A DNA stretch of 64,000 nucleotides, from assembly GCA_963930775.1 (NCBI GenBank), contig OZ005694.1, positions 2,294,001 to 2,358,000 of the forward strand. Direction: 5' to 3'. Source of the DNA: Cliona cf. orientalis (lineage: Eukaryota; Porifera; Demospongiae; Clionaida; Clionaidae). Position numbers and translations under genes: made by a program. This document shows, piece after piece, positions 33,879 to 46,500 of this stretch. Below the pieces are notes generated by a model that searched no databases, was not told the origin of the DNA, and saw nothing but the letters and a program-made list of their open reading frames with translations. How positions within the stretch are numbered: the stretch's first letter is position 1; each line of letters begins with the position of its first letter.

Positions 33879-33880
33879 TA

Positions 33881-34677
33881 GCAGGTATAGCTACCAAATA
33901 ATTACAATATTCACAGAATTGCATGTCTAGCTAAATCAACACAAAATTGTTTCGATCATATAGCTATGTCCAAGTTGAAACCGTTAAATACCCAATAATT
34001 CCAACAAGCCAAACTGTATGTAAGAGTTCTCTTTCTCGAGATGGAATTTTGTCAGACACATGCACAGTAGAGAAAGTAGCAGTGAGAAAAGCTGGCCATA
34101 GCTAGTATTGCAGATATATTCTTTCATAGCCAACGCTTCAATAGAAGTAGCTACATGTAGCTAATGAAATCTTTGTGACTGCCAAATCAACAACAAAATT
34201 AGAGTATGACACGAATGTTATCAACTGTACAGTATAGACGATTCTGCTCTAGCTTGCGGATCCCATGCCCCTTTCAAAAATTCCAATTAGTGCACACCTC
34301 TACAATTACATACACTCATGCATGTACACATATTATTGTACATTTATGCACCTGATTAAGTATTTTTCTTCATCTGGTGACATTCCTTTCTGTACGTGTA
34401 TGTTCCCCTCTGTGCTCTGTGCCAGTTCAGAGATGATTCTTGGCAGGCCCTGTACAGGAGAGTGTCAATGTATTGCCCCATTGTTGCCCCACCTAGCTAC
34501 CTTGTTCCCCACTGGCAAAATGTGGGGATTTGATTATATTTGCATGACCGATAAACACGCCTGGATCAGGGGTAATTGATCAATATTAATTAGATAATAG
34601 GGGGAAATACACAGTCCTATGATGGGGGCCATGATTTGATCCCGGTAGTAGTATTTGTTCTAGGCCCAGGAGAGGCA
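33881..34677. other. Intergenic, no gene recognised
   Basis: AT-rich sequence. A 104-codon open frame at 34265-34579 has no recognisable domain and no supporting splice signals, so I do not call it. Confidence 0.4.
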
Positions 34678-34687
34678 ATTGATTTCA

Positions 34688-36096
34688 GGCAGTCTCTATT
34701 CAGTGGACTGGACTACTGGAATGGAATACTGGACTCGCCTTTGACCCCAAAAATAGCATATACAAAAAACTTCAATTAGTCCCCTATAGCTTGGTGGGGC
34801 GGGTGGGGTTATAGAATAAGATGGCCTAATGGCCTTTGGCCTTGTGGCTCTATGGCCAAATGGCTAAGCAAGCAATTTATCTCCATTTGAGGTGGGATAG
34901 CATGTCCCCAGGTCTCTTGCTGGGAATGATCTGACACTGAATGAATATTAACTGATCAATGAAAAGAATAGGTACACATGCAGGGGAGGCGGAACAGGGG
35001 GGGCAGGGGGGGCAATCGCCCCCCCAAAGTTAAGATCAGTGGGCCTTGCCCCCCCAGTCTGGATGGCTATATATACATGTAGTTAGGTCTATAGTAGATT
35101 ATTACTATAATGCATGTACACTGTATTTCTGGCAACTCACCTAGCTACTATCATCAATTAAAGTTCGTCAAACCAAAATTCTAACGTAACAGCCATGAAG
35201 GTGCAAACTAGCTAGCTACAAGCTCTGTATACTGAACTGTACTATGACATTGTTGTAAAAATTGTGGGTACCTGACTGCCCCCCCAAACTGCCCTACCCT
35301 CAGCCGCCCCTGACATGCACTCATTTAATCATGCTGAGCTGGTGCAATTAGCTAGATTCTTCCGAGATAAAATTAATAGTCCCCATAACAACGGAATCCT
35401 GTCCAGGTATACTCTGGGGTACCAGCCCCTTCGCAGGCTGGTATATACCCCAGACTAGTTCAGGTGCATGCATGACAGTCGAGTCCAACTTAACGTCAGG
35501 AAAATACTTGTATCGTTTTGAATACATGACACTAATAGTTTGACACTACACTCAAAGTGACACAAAATTGATAATAAGATGTCACTCATAACACATGAGA
35601 GCTAATATTAATTACAAGTATTATTGTACGATAATCGCATGTATGTAGCTAAATTAATAGAGTTATCCTGTCATGTAGACACACTGATGTTAAGTTGGAC
35701 TTGGCTGTTGTGTACTGTTGTTATGGGGATTACTTATCTCGGAAGAATCATAATTGCACTAGCATGATCAAACGAGTGCATGTGTGTCTATGCTATAATT
35801 TCTTTTCATTGATCAGATAGTTTAACATTCATTCAGTGTCAGATCATTCCCAGCAAGAGACCTGGGAACATGCTATCCCACCTCAAATGGAGATAAATTG
35901 CTTCCTTAGCCATTTGGCCATAAAGCCACAAGACCAAAGGCCATTAGGCCGTCTTATTCTATAACCCCACTCGCCCCACCAAGCTATAGGGGGCTAAATG
36001 AAGCCTTTTGTATGCTATTTTTGGGGTCAAAGGTGAGTCCAGTATTCCATTCCAGTAGTCTAGTCCAGTGGTCCAGTCCACTGAATAGAGACTGCG
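34688..36096. mobile_element. 1.4-kb foldback element with 10-bp TSD (MULE-like)
   Basis: Two arms of about 400-480 bp (from 34688 to about 35503, and about 35690-36096) are reverse complements: GCAGTCTCTATTCAGTGGAC outermost, GGTCAAAGG/CCTTTGACC, TGGCCAAATGGC, and TTCCGAGATAA near the centre. The 10-bp sequence ATTGATTTCA flanks both ends exactly (34678-34687 and 36097-36106). Long TIRs, a starting G and a 9-11 bp duplication fit a non-autonomous MULE. The left arm carries a later MITE (34981-35312) absent from the right arm, and a smaller hairpin near 35410-35450. Confidence 0.88.
34981..35312. mobile_element. 332-bp MITE (CAGGGG family) nested in foldback arm
   Basis: Begins CAGGGGAGGCGGAACAGG and ends CAGCCGCCCCTG; flanked by ACATG at 34976-34980 and 35313-35317. 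The right arm of the host foldback lacks it, giving an empty-site reference. It is a close relative of 36480-36858, sharing AAAGTTAAGATC and TCTGGATGGCTATATATA. Confidence 0.88.
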
Positions 36097-36308
36097 ATTG
36101 ATTTCATGTATAACTATGGCATGTCATATTTATGATATCTCATACGTAGCTAAAGACTTCTTATGCATGCATACTATACATCTCAGATGTAACTATGCAT
36201 GTCACATGCAGGTCCATACCATGCCATACTTTAGTATTGCTCTTATATATAACTCTAGTACCAGCAGGCCCACCAGACTCTGAGTACATTCAGTTGTTAT
36301 AATATTTA

Positions 36309-37017
36309 TCATACTCTAGAAAGTATACTATAGTCATGATAATTATGTCTATGTACAATGAATCCCACACCACTCTCGGCAATTGATTTCATAAAGGAAA
36401 ATCTCCCGGGCCACCATTCCGTGTGGGGTGGTACCTGGGGCAATATACATGATACGGTAGTGGCATAAATGACCACCATCAGGGGAGGTGGAACGGGGGG
36501 GGGAATTCCCCCCCCCCCCTCCAAAGTTAAGATCCGAGTGGGCCTTGCTCCCCCAATCTGGATGGCTATATATACTACATTATTACTATAATGCATGCAT
36601 GTACACTGTATTTCTGGCAACTCACCTAGCTACTATCATCAATAATTATTTAAGTTTGTCAAACCAAAATTCTAACCGGCATATATAAATAGCCATGAAG
36701 GTGCAAACTTAAACTGAAACTAGCTGGCTAACTACAAGCTCTGTATACTGAAATGTACTATAAATATTATATGACTGTGACATTGTTATAAAACTTGTGG
36801 GTACCTGACTGCCCCCCCCCCCCCTCCCCCCAAACTGATCTACCCTCAGCCGCCCCTGACCATAATCGGAGGATAGACTAGAACGCACTTGCTTTGATGC
36901 GGAATGACTGTCGGAATGCTGCTTGGAGTCTCTTTTTCTTTGGTCAAACAAGAATGTAATCGAGTTCTTGATCACTACTAGAAAAACGTTTGCCACGAGC
37001 AGCATCTTCTTCACCAC
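36309..37017 (-). pseudogene. Small open frame interrupted by a MITE
   Basis: An ATG at 37005 opens a frame beginning with a hydrophobic MLLVANVFLVVIKNSI stretch, followed by a Lys/Ser-rich segment. At 36859-36863 it meets the target duplication of the MITE 36480-36858. If the MITE and one ACCAT copy are ignored, the frame continues without stop to about 36351, giving roughly 90 residues with a second part containing MYIAPGTTPHG. I recognise no domain. An N-terminal signal or anchor followed by a basic segment is all that can be seen. Chance is possible at this length. Confidence 0.3.
36480..36858. mobile_element. 379-bp MITE (CAGGGG family)
   Basis: Begins CAGGGGAGGTGGAACGGG and ends CAGCCGCCCCTG, with ACCAT duplicated at 36475-36479 and 36859-36863. 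It contains two homopolymer C tracts. The second half matches the MITE at 34981-35312 closely. Confidence 0.88.
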
Positions 37018-37522
37018 GGTTCAAGGTTAGGTATCCATCAACCATAGATAGTTAGATAACACAATCACCAGCCGATACTATGGCCATCTTCACAGAGCAG
37101 CCTCCATGGCAGTATAAATTTAATATAATATTATTTTTGTTGTGCACCCATGGACTCATGTTTCCTGTACTATAGAAAATTCCAAACCAATAATTATTAT
37201 TAGTTAGTATTTCTCATCCCCCTTGATTTCGCCTGCATGTATTTCCATCAGCACCAAAAGTGTAGCTACGTACCGCCTCAATTTTTAGACTGCCGAATAT
37301 GCATTTCCTAAGTAGTTCATAGGGCAGCCTGGGAGTAACACTGCATGCATTCACAACCAGTCGATCCCAAGGGAAAGATTTGTATATATTCCTTGACAAT
37401 TAGTAACTGTTGATAAGTGTCATGAACTATTATACATTCATGGGTAATAGTTAATTACAGCAGTAGCTACATGTACATACATGATCATAATAATAATAAT
37501 AATTAATGTTTATAATACAAAA
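37018..37522. other. 3' flank of P4HA, no gene recognised
   Basis: AT-rich sequence downstream of the P4HA stop codon (minus strand), presumably including its 3' UTR. No clear exon of another gene. Confidence 0.45.
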
Positions 37523-40500
37523 CTATTCCTCTTGGGACAGTCCACAAGGTCTTCTGAACTCCTGACCTCTTTCATGGATCCACTTGTTACACACTGCAGT
37601 GGTAGAAACAAAAAAATTAAATCAAGCAATAAAACTGACAAAGTTTTGCCGATTTGCATTATGTTAGATAATTGCAAGTGAAAATGCATACCAGGAAATC
37701 AATAATAATATACCCCAGAAATCACAATTCAAGTGTTGCGGTATGCAAAATAACAATAATGACTACAAGACATGATCATAGCGTCATCCCAGGATCACTC
37801 CCAGCTGGCTATAAAATGACATCCCTTGCTAAAATATCCATCTTTGCCATTCAATGTAATTCACAGTAGCTAGGAAAAGATAGTCTATAGTGAGGGAGTG
37901 CTCTTACCCCATTTTGATCCAACTAGCACGGGACAGCCTGCATGCCGTGTCCTCAAATCTCCATCACCTGATTTCTTCAGGTTCCACCAGAAGGCAGCAT
38001 CTCCCTGAACAAAGACAAAACAACAATCACCTCTCTCCCTCCCTCCCTCTCCCTCCCTCTCTCTCTTCCTCCCTCCCTCTCCCTCTCCCTCTCCCTCTTG
38101 CTCTTCCTCTCTCTATCTCTCTCTCTGTCTCTCGCTCCCTCCCTCCCTCTCTCTCTCTCTCTCCCTCCCTCCCTCTCCCTCTCCCTCTCTCTCCCTCTCC
38201 CTCTTGCTCTTCCTCTCTCTATCTCTCTCTCTGTCTCTCGCTCCCTCCCTCCCTCTCACATTCACTCACGCTATGTCACATAAGTTGTACGTACATCATA
38301 GACTCTGACTTACATATGTTGGAGGTATCCTTGCTCCTAATGAAGGAAATACTGTAGCTCCACCCAACTCAACTTTACTCATCTGTAGATGACAGCCAAA
38401 AATTGGTACAGTAATTATTAGTCAAAGATAATATAATTGTTATAGTTATGACTTACATAAAAGAGAACTGTTGCTATTCTGTTGCCAGTCCCAAGGCTAG
38501 TGAACGAGTCCTCATGTTTCTACAGGAGCCGATGAACAGAGAGGGAGAGAGAGGGTAAAATACATTGTATACCTCTACCGATAATAGTATCACTATGCCA
38601 TAGTACCGTAGGTAGGATTTTAATTAAACTAATACAACACGTGGAAAAAAATAATATCAATTTTGAAAAATGCGCATTTTTCTGGTAAAGGTCGTCAATT
38701 GCTCCATATTATTATGTTATAAATGTTATGAGTATTTGTAAAATGCTAATTTCATTGGATCATGTGTTGTATTCTATTAACTATGGTACAGTCGAACCTC
38801 TAATAAAGGACCCTCCGGGAAAGGGACACTGTTATTAAACTTCTCTGTATAGGGGACACCGTTTGGAGTCCCAAACACTACCATTCCCTATAGTTTCTAT
38901 TCATAAGGCTAAAAAATCCTAATAATTATTCCTAATTTGCATATGCTAATGAAGCAAAATTGATGCTCAAAAATCTTACTATTAGGATAAAATCCTAATC
39001 TTTGGCAGCACTGTATATTATACTAGCATAGCATACCTGTACCTGTGCAAAGTCGTAGTGTGGCTCATAGTGTCCTCCTATGCCGTAGTTGACAACCTGA
39101 AGCTGCTCTGCTGTGGACATTGTCAGTCCAGTGATGTCTTCAATTCGCTGATCAATCCGCTGAACGTAACCCAGTGGATCATCATCAGGGCTTAGCCAAC
39201 CACTGTGTATGATTATAATAATATACAACATGCATATCACAGGTCACACAACGTATTTGCTCGATCAGACGCCTCTCTCGATTAGTTACTGCTCTCGAAC
39301 AGTAGCCGTACCACGCCTACTATTCGATAAGCACATTAGTACGTTAACATGCCTTATGACTCGTTCTCCATGGCAGGTACAAAAAAAAATAACGATAAAT
39401 GCTTAGCAGACTTCTAGAACAAGTTCTAACCCTCTTCTACATCAGCAAAGTGGTCAGTTTAGCGATATTAAGCGACTACTTCTCCACGGATTGCCTCTCT
39501 GGCAGCTTTTGATATTAAACGAACATCGCACAAACCTGGGCAATGAAATAAATAGTAGCTGCGACGTCCGATCGAGCAAATACTGTAATCATAAAAATTA
39601 CAGTGTATAGTGTATGTATCAATGGTGGATAGACAAAGAGCCATTCCAAGTTAGTCTGTCTGTACCTTTTGCTTATCCTGTAGTTTGCATGGATGAGGTT
39701 GCCATGGACGTCATGCACTGTCGCCCGATTCAGCTGAAATCAACATACAACTAAAACTCAATTCTTGAAATGTTTATGCTCGACACTTTTCACTTGGAAT
39801 GGCCCTTTGGCTATTGCTGATTAGAAGTATTATTATACCTTTTACTAATGCGGTAGTTAGCATGCTCAAATTTTCCCGTTCTCCAGTTTCTAGCTGTAGC
39901 CCTTTGCAGCTGCAGGGAATTGGGTAAGGGGTCGTCACACAAAGAACTAGAAATAGGTAAGTGGTCGTTACGCGTATCAGTACTCGAATAGCGGCCAATG
40001 GGGCCTTAGAGCCATTCCAAGATCCCAGAACACCCTCACAGTCATACAAAATATAATTACAGCACTTAAGTGCACTATATCAGCATGCAAGATACATGTA
40101 CAGTCTACATAGTCTACATGTAGGCTAGCACCAAACCCAAACCTTAGGAGTAACCATCTCATTACCTGAGAAGGCAAACCTAATCCATGCAAAAGGCAGA
40201 GTCACTTCCACTTCAAGGGTGTAGCCGTGGCTCAATAAGCCCTTGGTATACTTTCATTTTGCCAAAAGGGACGAGCCACTCTCATTAATTCATCGCTGCC
40301 ACGGTCGCAATCCAATAATGAGAGTGGTCACAAAATTGGGTGTGGCAACATCACCCCCCCCCCCCCCCAACCATGAAAAGTTATCTACACCCATGCACTT
40401 AGGTATACTTACAATAGGAGCTGCTAGTTCTCTCAGTCTTGCCATCTCTTTCTCCGATATGACCCCTCTGAGTACGTATATCTTGGGATCAGGGTACATG

Positions 40501-43500
40501 ACCTCGACCTTGACTGGTCTGATGATGAGGCGAGGGTTGCGTCCAGCGTCGTAGTAGTAACACGTCAGCTTGTGGTGGTCCTTGGCCGGCTAAAAGAAAA
40601 GACAAATGGCTAGTCAGTGTTCTCCCCAGGCAAAATTTAAGGCATGATAGTAGGGCATAGCTTGGGTGGAGCCTGTGACCACATCAAAGCTTATATAAGG
40701 ATTAGCACTATTCCCACATCAAAGGGAATTCTAAACTGAAGGCTTGTTGGGCCGACATGCCTTAGGAGAATACTGCCATTATGATTGAAGGACTTGGTAG
40801 ATCATAGTTGAAATGTCGGCCAGTTCAGTTAAGACGTCTGCAGAGAATCTTTGTTTATTTCATAACTACATGTATGTACATATAAAATTTTGGCTTCTCC
40901 ATTATAGGGCTCTGTCCATACTGGTGGGCATTGACCCCCTGTGCGCCCTCCTCCCGCCCCTTTCCCTTCGCTTTATTTATTTATTCATTCTGAATGACCT
41001 ATGGAGATCTATACTTCATACTGTATGGCGGGTAATTTCATGGGGTGCTAATTTTCGTGGTTGACTTGGCAGTCACGAAATTTCCTACCCACAAAAATTA
41101 ATGCACATGGTGTGGCGAGTGGATAGACGATGGGTGTGGTCAAAAACGTTGTGGGCACACGGCGAACTGTTCGCAGTGTTAGTATGCAACAGTAGCCACT
41201 GTCATCCGGCTAATGGCATCCTTAACACTAATGTTCTTCTATATAGCTCATGCTATTTATCCAAGTCTCTGTAGATGTGGCTTAGTGATAAGGATATTCG
41301 TGAGCGAGAGCGAACATGTGTATCGATTACATCATCATTTGTGCAGTGCCACGCCCCTGGACTGGGTTGCTGTCACAAAAGCTAAAACCACAAAAATTAA
41401 TTCTGAAGGCTTTCTCTAACTTTTCACGAAAATTAGCACCCACGAACATTACCCACCTAACAGTACATCTTAGTACTAGTCTTGGTATAAGGGGCAGTGA
41501 AGTTAACCATGATATTGATAGCTATGAGCTATATGTAGATCATGTTACACCAATCTGGCATTATTTCTCTCAATGAAAAATAATTCACCATTAACACGAT
41601 CTAGCTCATAGCTATCAATATCATGATGAACACCCAATCAAGAAGTTCGCTGAAAAGCGAAGTTAACCATTTTCTAAACTAGTAGTTTACCTCGTAACTA
41701 GTCACTTAATTAATAACTAACCAGAGGTTTTGCCTCTCTGCATAGTGCCTCATATGCTTCCTTCTCAGACGGCTGCAGTCTGTCTGTCCCGCTAGGGGGC
41801 GGGGTCATCTCAGCGTCAATGAACTTGTCGGGATCATTGGCTTGTATGTCCGAAAAGTAGGCAAGGTTGGATAACGCTCGCTCGTGGTTTGGCTCTGGTC
41901 AAATGAATAATATTATTATGGTGGGTGCATGGACATACATTGTACATGTACGATGAACTTGCATGCATGGTTGACAGTGTTAAGGGAACTACTGTGTTTA
42001 TGCTAATGAAACACATGATCTAACTAGCACAAGAAAACTCGTGTTCTAGGATTTTTCATAGTGTATCTTAATGAACGACCTTTACCAGAAAATCGCACAA
42101 AATTAATTAGTTTTTAAGCTTGTATTCTATTTGCATAAACACGGTAACATTATTCCTTTAGTTTGTATTAACTCAACTGTTTGAATAGCTCATACAATAA
42201 TTATTATAGTCGTTACCACCACGAGGCTTATTATCCTTATTACCAGAGTTTTTTACTGAGAGCTTCCAAAATCAACACACTGTCTGCATGCTGCTACAAC
42301 TCAACAACGTCAATCCCACATAACCAATGTAACTACTGCCCGAAAATTGGGCCTCCCCCACCTCTGTCTACACCCTTGTTATCCCATGGAAACTGTTCGT
42401 ACACCATATGATTGATATTAGTGGATGTACCATTCTGCAACTGACACTCTATCTGCTGCTACAACTCAACGTCAGTCCCACATATATTATGGTACATGTG
42501 TATGTAACTATTGCCCAAAAATTGGCCACCATCCCAAGCCCCCACCCCTGTCTACACCCTGTGTTATCCCATGGAAACTGTTCCCAAATACAATGTCATG
42601 TACACACACTGTTCATGCATGTACACGTACACTTTATGGCTGGTCAGAATCAGGGCTGCCATATCATAATCTTTTGACAATGAAACATACACCAAACCCT
42701 GAGATAATCATGGTACCTTATGGGAGTAGAAGGCTAAAAAAATCCCGATTTGCATAATATTAAAATTGATGCTCAAAAATCATAATATAGGAAAAAATCC
42801 TAATCTTTGGCAGTACTGGTCAGAATAATAATATTAGCGGACATACCATTCTGCAACAGGTCCTTAGTGTAGAGCATGGCCTTGCGATAGTTACCGAGAG
42901 AGTATTCAGCAAATGCCAAGTGATCGTACACCAAAGTAAGATCAATACCCTCAGTGTCACCTGGAATGAGGAATCAGGAATGGAAAATGTAAAATACATG
43001 GTGACTGTCATGGATACATTATATAATATTATCTAAGCATGCATGACAACCATCAGTGCATTGTAGACATGGGAAGTGGCTAAATATAACTGTTTTGTGG
43101 CATGGAATACAGAGAACAATAGAGGCACACCCTACACTAACTTAATATGCATGAGTATGCATGTACAAGCATATGTAACAACTCTGGAAAGATGCAGTGC
43201 TAGGACCATATATAATTATACTATATACAACGAAAAATATTTTTCAGACGATCATTTTTCTTATATATCGTATTTATACTTAGTATAGTTCATGATCAAG
43301 TTTCAGACCATGCAATACCTCACCTAGCATGATCACGAGGTTTGTGCTGCGCATTCATAGCAACCGGGCACATCCAAGACGCATATCCATGCCCTCATGT
43401 AATGACACGGACTACCGTATTTATTCCAATAGAAATCGCACCCCGAATAGTAGCCACCCTCGAATAGTAGCCGCACGCATGCGTGAACACAATTAAGTGG

Positions 43501-46500
43501 GTGTGGCTACGTTCGCACGCCATGAACAATTGTCAGTTCGAGGCAAAAGTATGACAGAAGACGTCTCTGGCTTTGTTCTGCTGCTGTTTTTCGATCATAA
43601 TATCTCGAATATTTGAAAATTAATCCTGAAAAACTAGTCTGTCACAACAAGATACCACCACCTAGCATGATCACGAGGTTTGTGCTGCGCATTCATAGCA
43701 ACCGGGCGCATCCAAGACGCATATCCATGCCCTCATGTAATGACACGGACTACCGTATTTATTCAAATAGAAGCCGCACCCCGAATAGTAGCCAAAATAA
43801 ATAAAAGCCACCCTCGGTTAGTAGCCGCACTCCAGCTTATTTATTTTGGAGGGATACCTTTGCACTGATCTGAGGTATTGCATGGTCTGAAACTTGATCA
43901 TGAACTATACTAAGTATTTAAATGCAGTAATGATGTATAAAGATAACCCATGCATACCGTAGTGTCCCAGGCATTGCAAGTGTGTCCCCTCCCGCCCGAT
44001 GGTGTACATGACTTGCAAGTGTTGGAAAATGTACGTTCAATCTAAGACATTATACTACTGGTATAATATTATGGTAATCTACATGTAGTCTGGTACAGCT
44101 GCCCTGCATGGATTGAACGTACATTTTCCAACACTTGCAAGTCACGTACACCAAGTCCGTAGTGCGGCCAGCTAGTGCATGCATGGCGGGAAGGGACGCA
44201 CTTGCCTGGGACAACTATGCAAATTAAATTAACAGTGATTAGCTGTGATACTTATGATAATAATGGGTTTGCAATACTATAGGACAACTATGATAATAAG
44301 AGAATGTAGCTACTATAATCCGCAATGCTATGCAAATGTTAATAATTATGTAAAAGAGCCGCACAAAGGGCTGGCATGCAGTGGCAGCTATCTGATGCCA
44401 TGCTCATAGAATTCGCTTGGGACATTTCAAGATTCGCAAACTTTTTTCTACATTATTGTAGTATTATTATACCAAATTCCAAGCAATTATATTATTACTC
44501 CAGTGGTGTATATTTGACACTGCACAAATTAACAGTCATTAGTTACCATCATTATGATAATGATGCATGGATTTTGCTAAGTATAACTATGATAATTACT
44601 ATAATTAGTATTCCTTCCTGCATGCAGACCATGAGACACTTCGCCTCTGGAACAATTACTTGGCATGTAAATCATTGGTATAGCAATAATATTACAATAG
44701 TATAGAGCAAAGGGGAATGGGAGAGCCTTGCAATGTCCCAAGCGAAATCAGTGAGCATGCCACGCTGACAGCTGTGCATGCTTGTGCAATGAAAACCTGA
44801 CCAAGCTCATGCAGAATATTATATTATGCCCATAGAATATTATTATTGCAATTGGGATTTACTCCATTGGTTTAGGATAATAATAACCAAAGAATTTAAT
44901 TATACACAACTGTAGGGTTCTATGGGATGGTTTATCTAGGTTGCTAAGGACTCCGACAGTTATTGGGCATACAACTATACTGCATGCTGTTGTCCTAGCG
45001 CTATCGATCTCTTTGCTTTCTCATGGTGAGGAAAACAACAAAGTATGGCATGATATAATATTATTTTTATTATGACACAAGTACATGTAGCTAGTGTCAC
45101 GGAGACTTGATCACATGCATTCCCATATGCATATTATGAGGAAATAAGTGCAATATTCTATATGAGTTTAGTCAGGTTTGCATTGCTAATTTGTATATGC
45201 ATACAAATCACGGCATAGGCATGGAGCCCGATACTTCAAGAAGGTAACTGCTCGCTGTTAACAATCATCACTTGTCTAGTAGGTAACCCTACTGTTATGA
45301 CACTGTAAAACTGTGTAGTTATCCCCCCCCCCCCCCCCCCCAAACCTTCAGTATCTTCCTATGCCTATGGGTAGGAAGATGGTTTGATAAGGTGGGCCAT
45401 GGCTTCTACGTCTATGCAACCGATAGGTCAAGTCCTGATATGCACCCAGATAACTTTAAAAATACCATCTTTCAGTGCTATATACATCTCAAGCCACTCT
45501 TGTTTAGTTTAGACTGACCTTGGTCAAACTTGTTGAGAGCTTCCAGCATCCACTCCCTGGCATGTACCCAGTCATCTTTCAAATAGTCCTGTCGACCAAT
45601 CAGGTAGCAGTCCTTAGCTGGAGGGGTATACACAAGCATAATATCTTATATATTCAAAAAAGCAGACAGCATATTATATCACAGTATGTATTCATACACA
45701 TGCATGGAGCTCAGAAGGTACGTACATGTAACTACTGGCTGTTAACAATCATCACTTGTCTAGTACATGTACATGTACATGTACATGTAGGTATACCAAC
45801 CCCTACTGCTATGACACTGTAAACGAAACTTTGTTGTCTAAGGAAATGCTCAGAGTGATGAACCTCATGAACTTTATTGCGTACACACACTTACAAGTGA
45901 GTACACAACACTGACACACAAAATGTCGCACATACATACTTGACACTCTCCATTGCTAGGGAACAAGAAGCAAACTTTTAGCCCAGGGGCTATTGTTGCC
46001 AGCCTCCAATAGCACACTTCCTATAAAGGCAGGTATTTGACCTTAGTTGACCCTCTTGTGTACACAAATAGTACATGTGTGGTTATACAAATTCAATACA
46101 CACACAGATGAGCTAACAATGGACATTGTCATTAAGGCTTGTGACATGCACAATACTATACAGTGTATAAAATTATATACAAGAGAAATGAAGATGGACA
46201 ACAGTTAATCTATAGGAGTTCATATCATATTAACTTTTATAGGAATCTTGAGAGCTTTAAGAAGAAACCTTTAAACAACACACACACATACATATATAGC
46301 AGTGCCATGTCATCAAGAGAGTTAAGAGATGCAAGACTGAGTGCACTTCTGGACCAATTAATGTGATTTAAACGGTATTTGTCCGTATATTTGTCAAAAT
46401 TAATAGCGCTGATAGTTTGCCAGTGAAAACTTTCATTTCTAGGCAATTACACACACGCACACTCACGTTGACTAATCCCTACCATGGACGCACATACTCA

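Noticed and set aside
37890-38357. Plus-strand 155-codon Ser/Leu/Pro-rich frame
   Set aside because: Covers P4HA exons 11-12 in antisense and a CT microsatellite; no coding signal.
41316-42757. Several 60-110 codon plus-strand frames within P4HA introns
   Set aside because: They overlap repeats or lie antisense to introns, lack splice support and show no domain.
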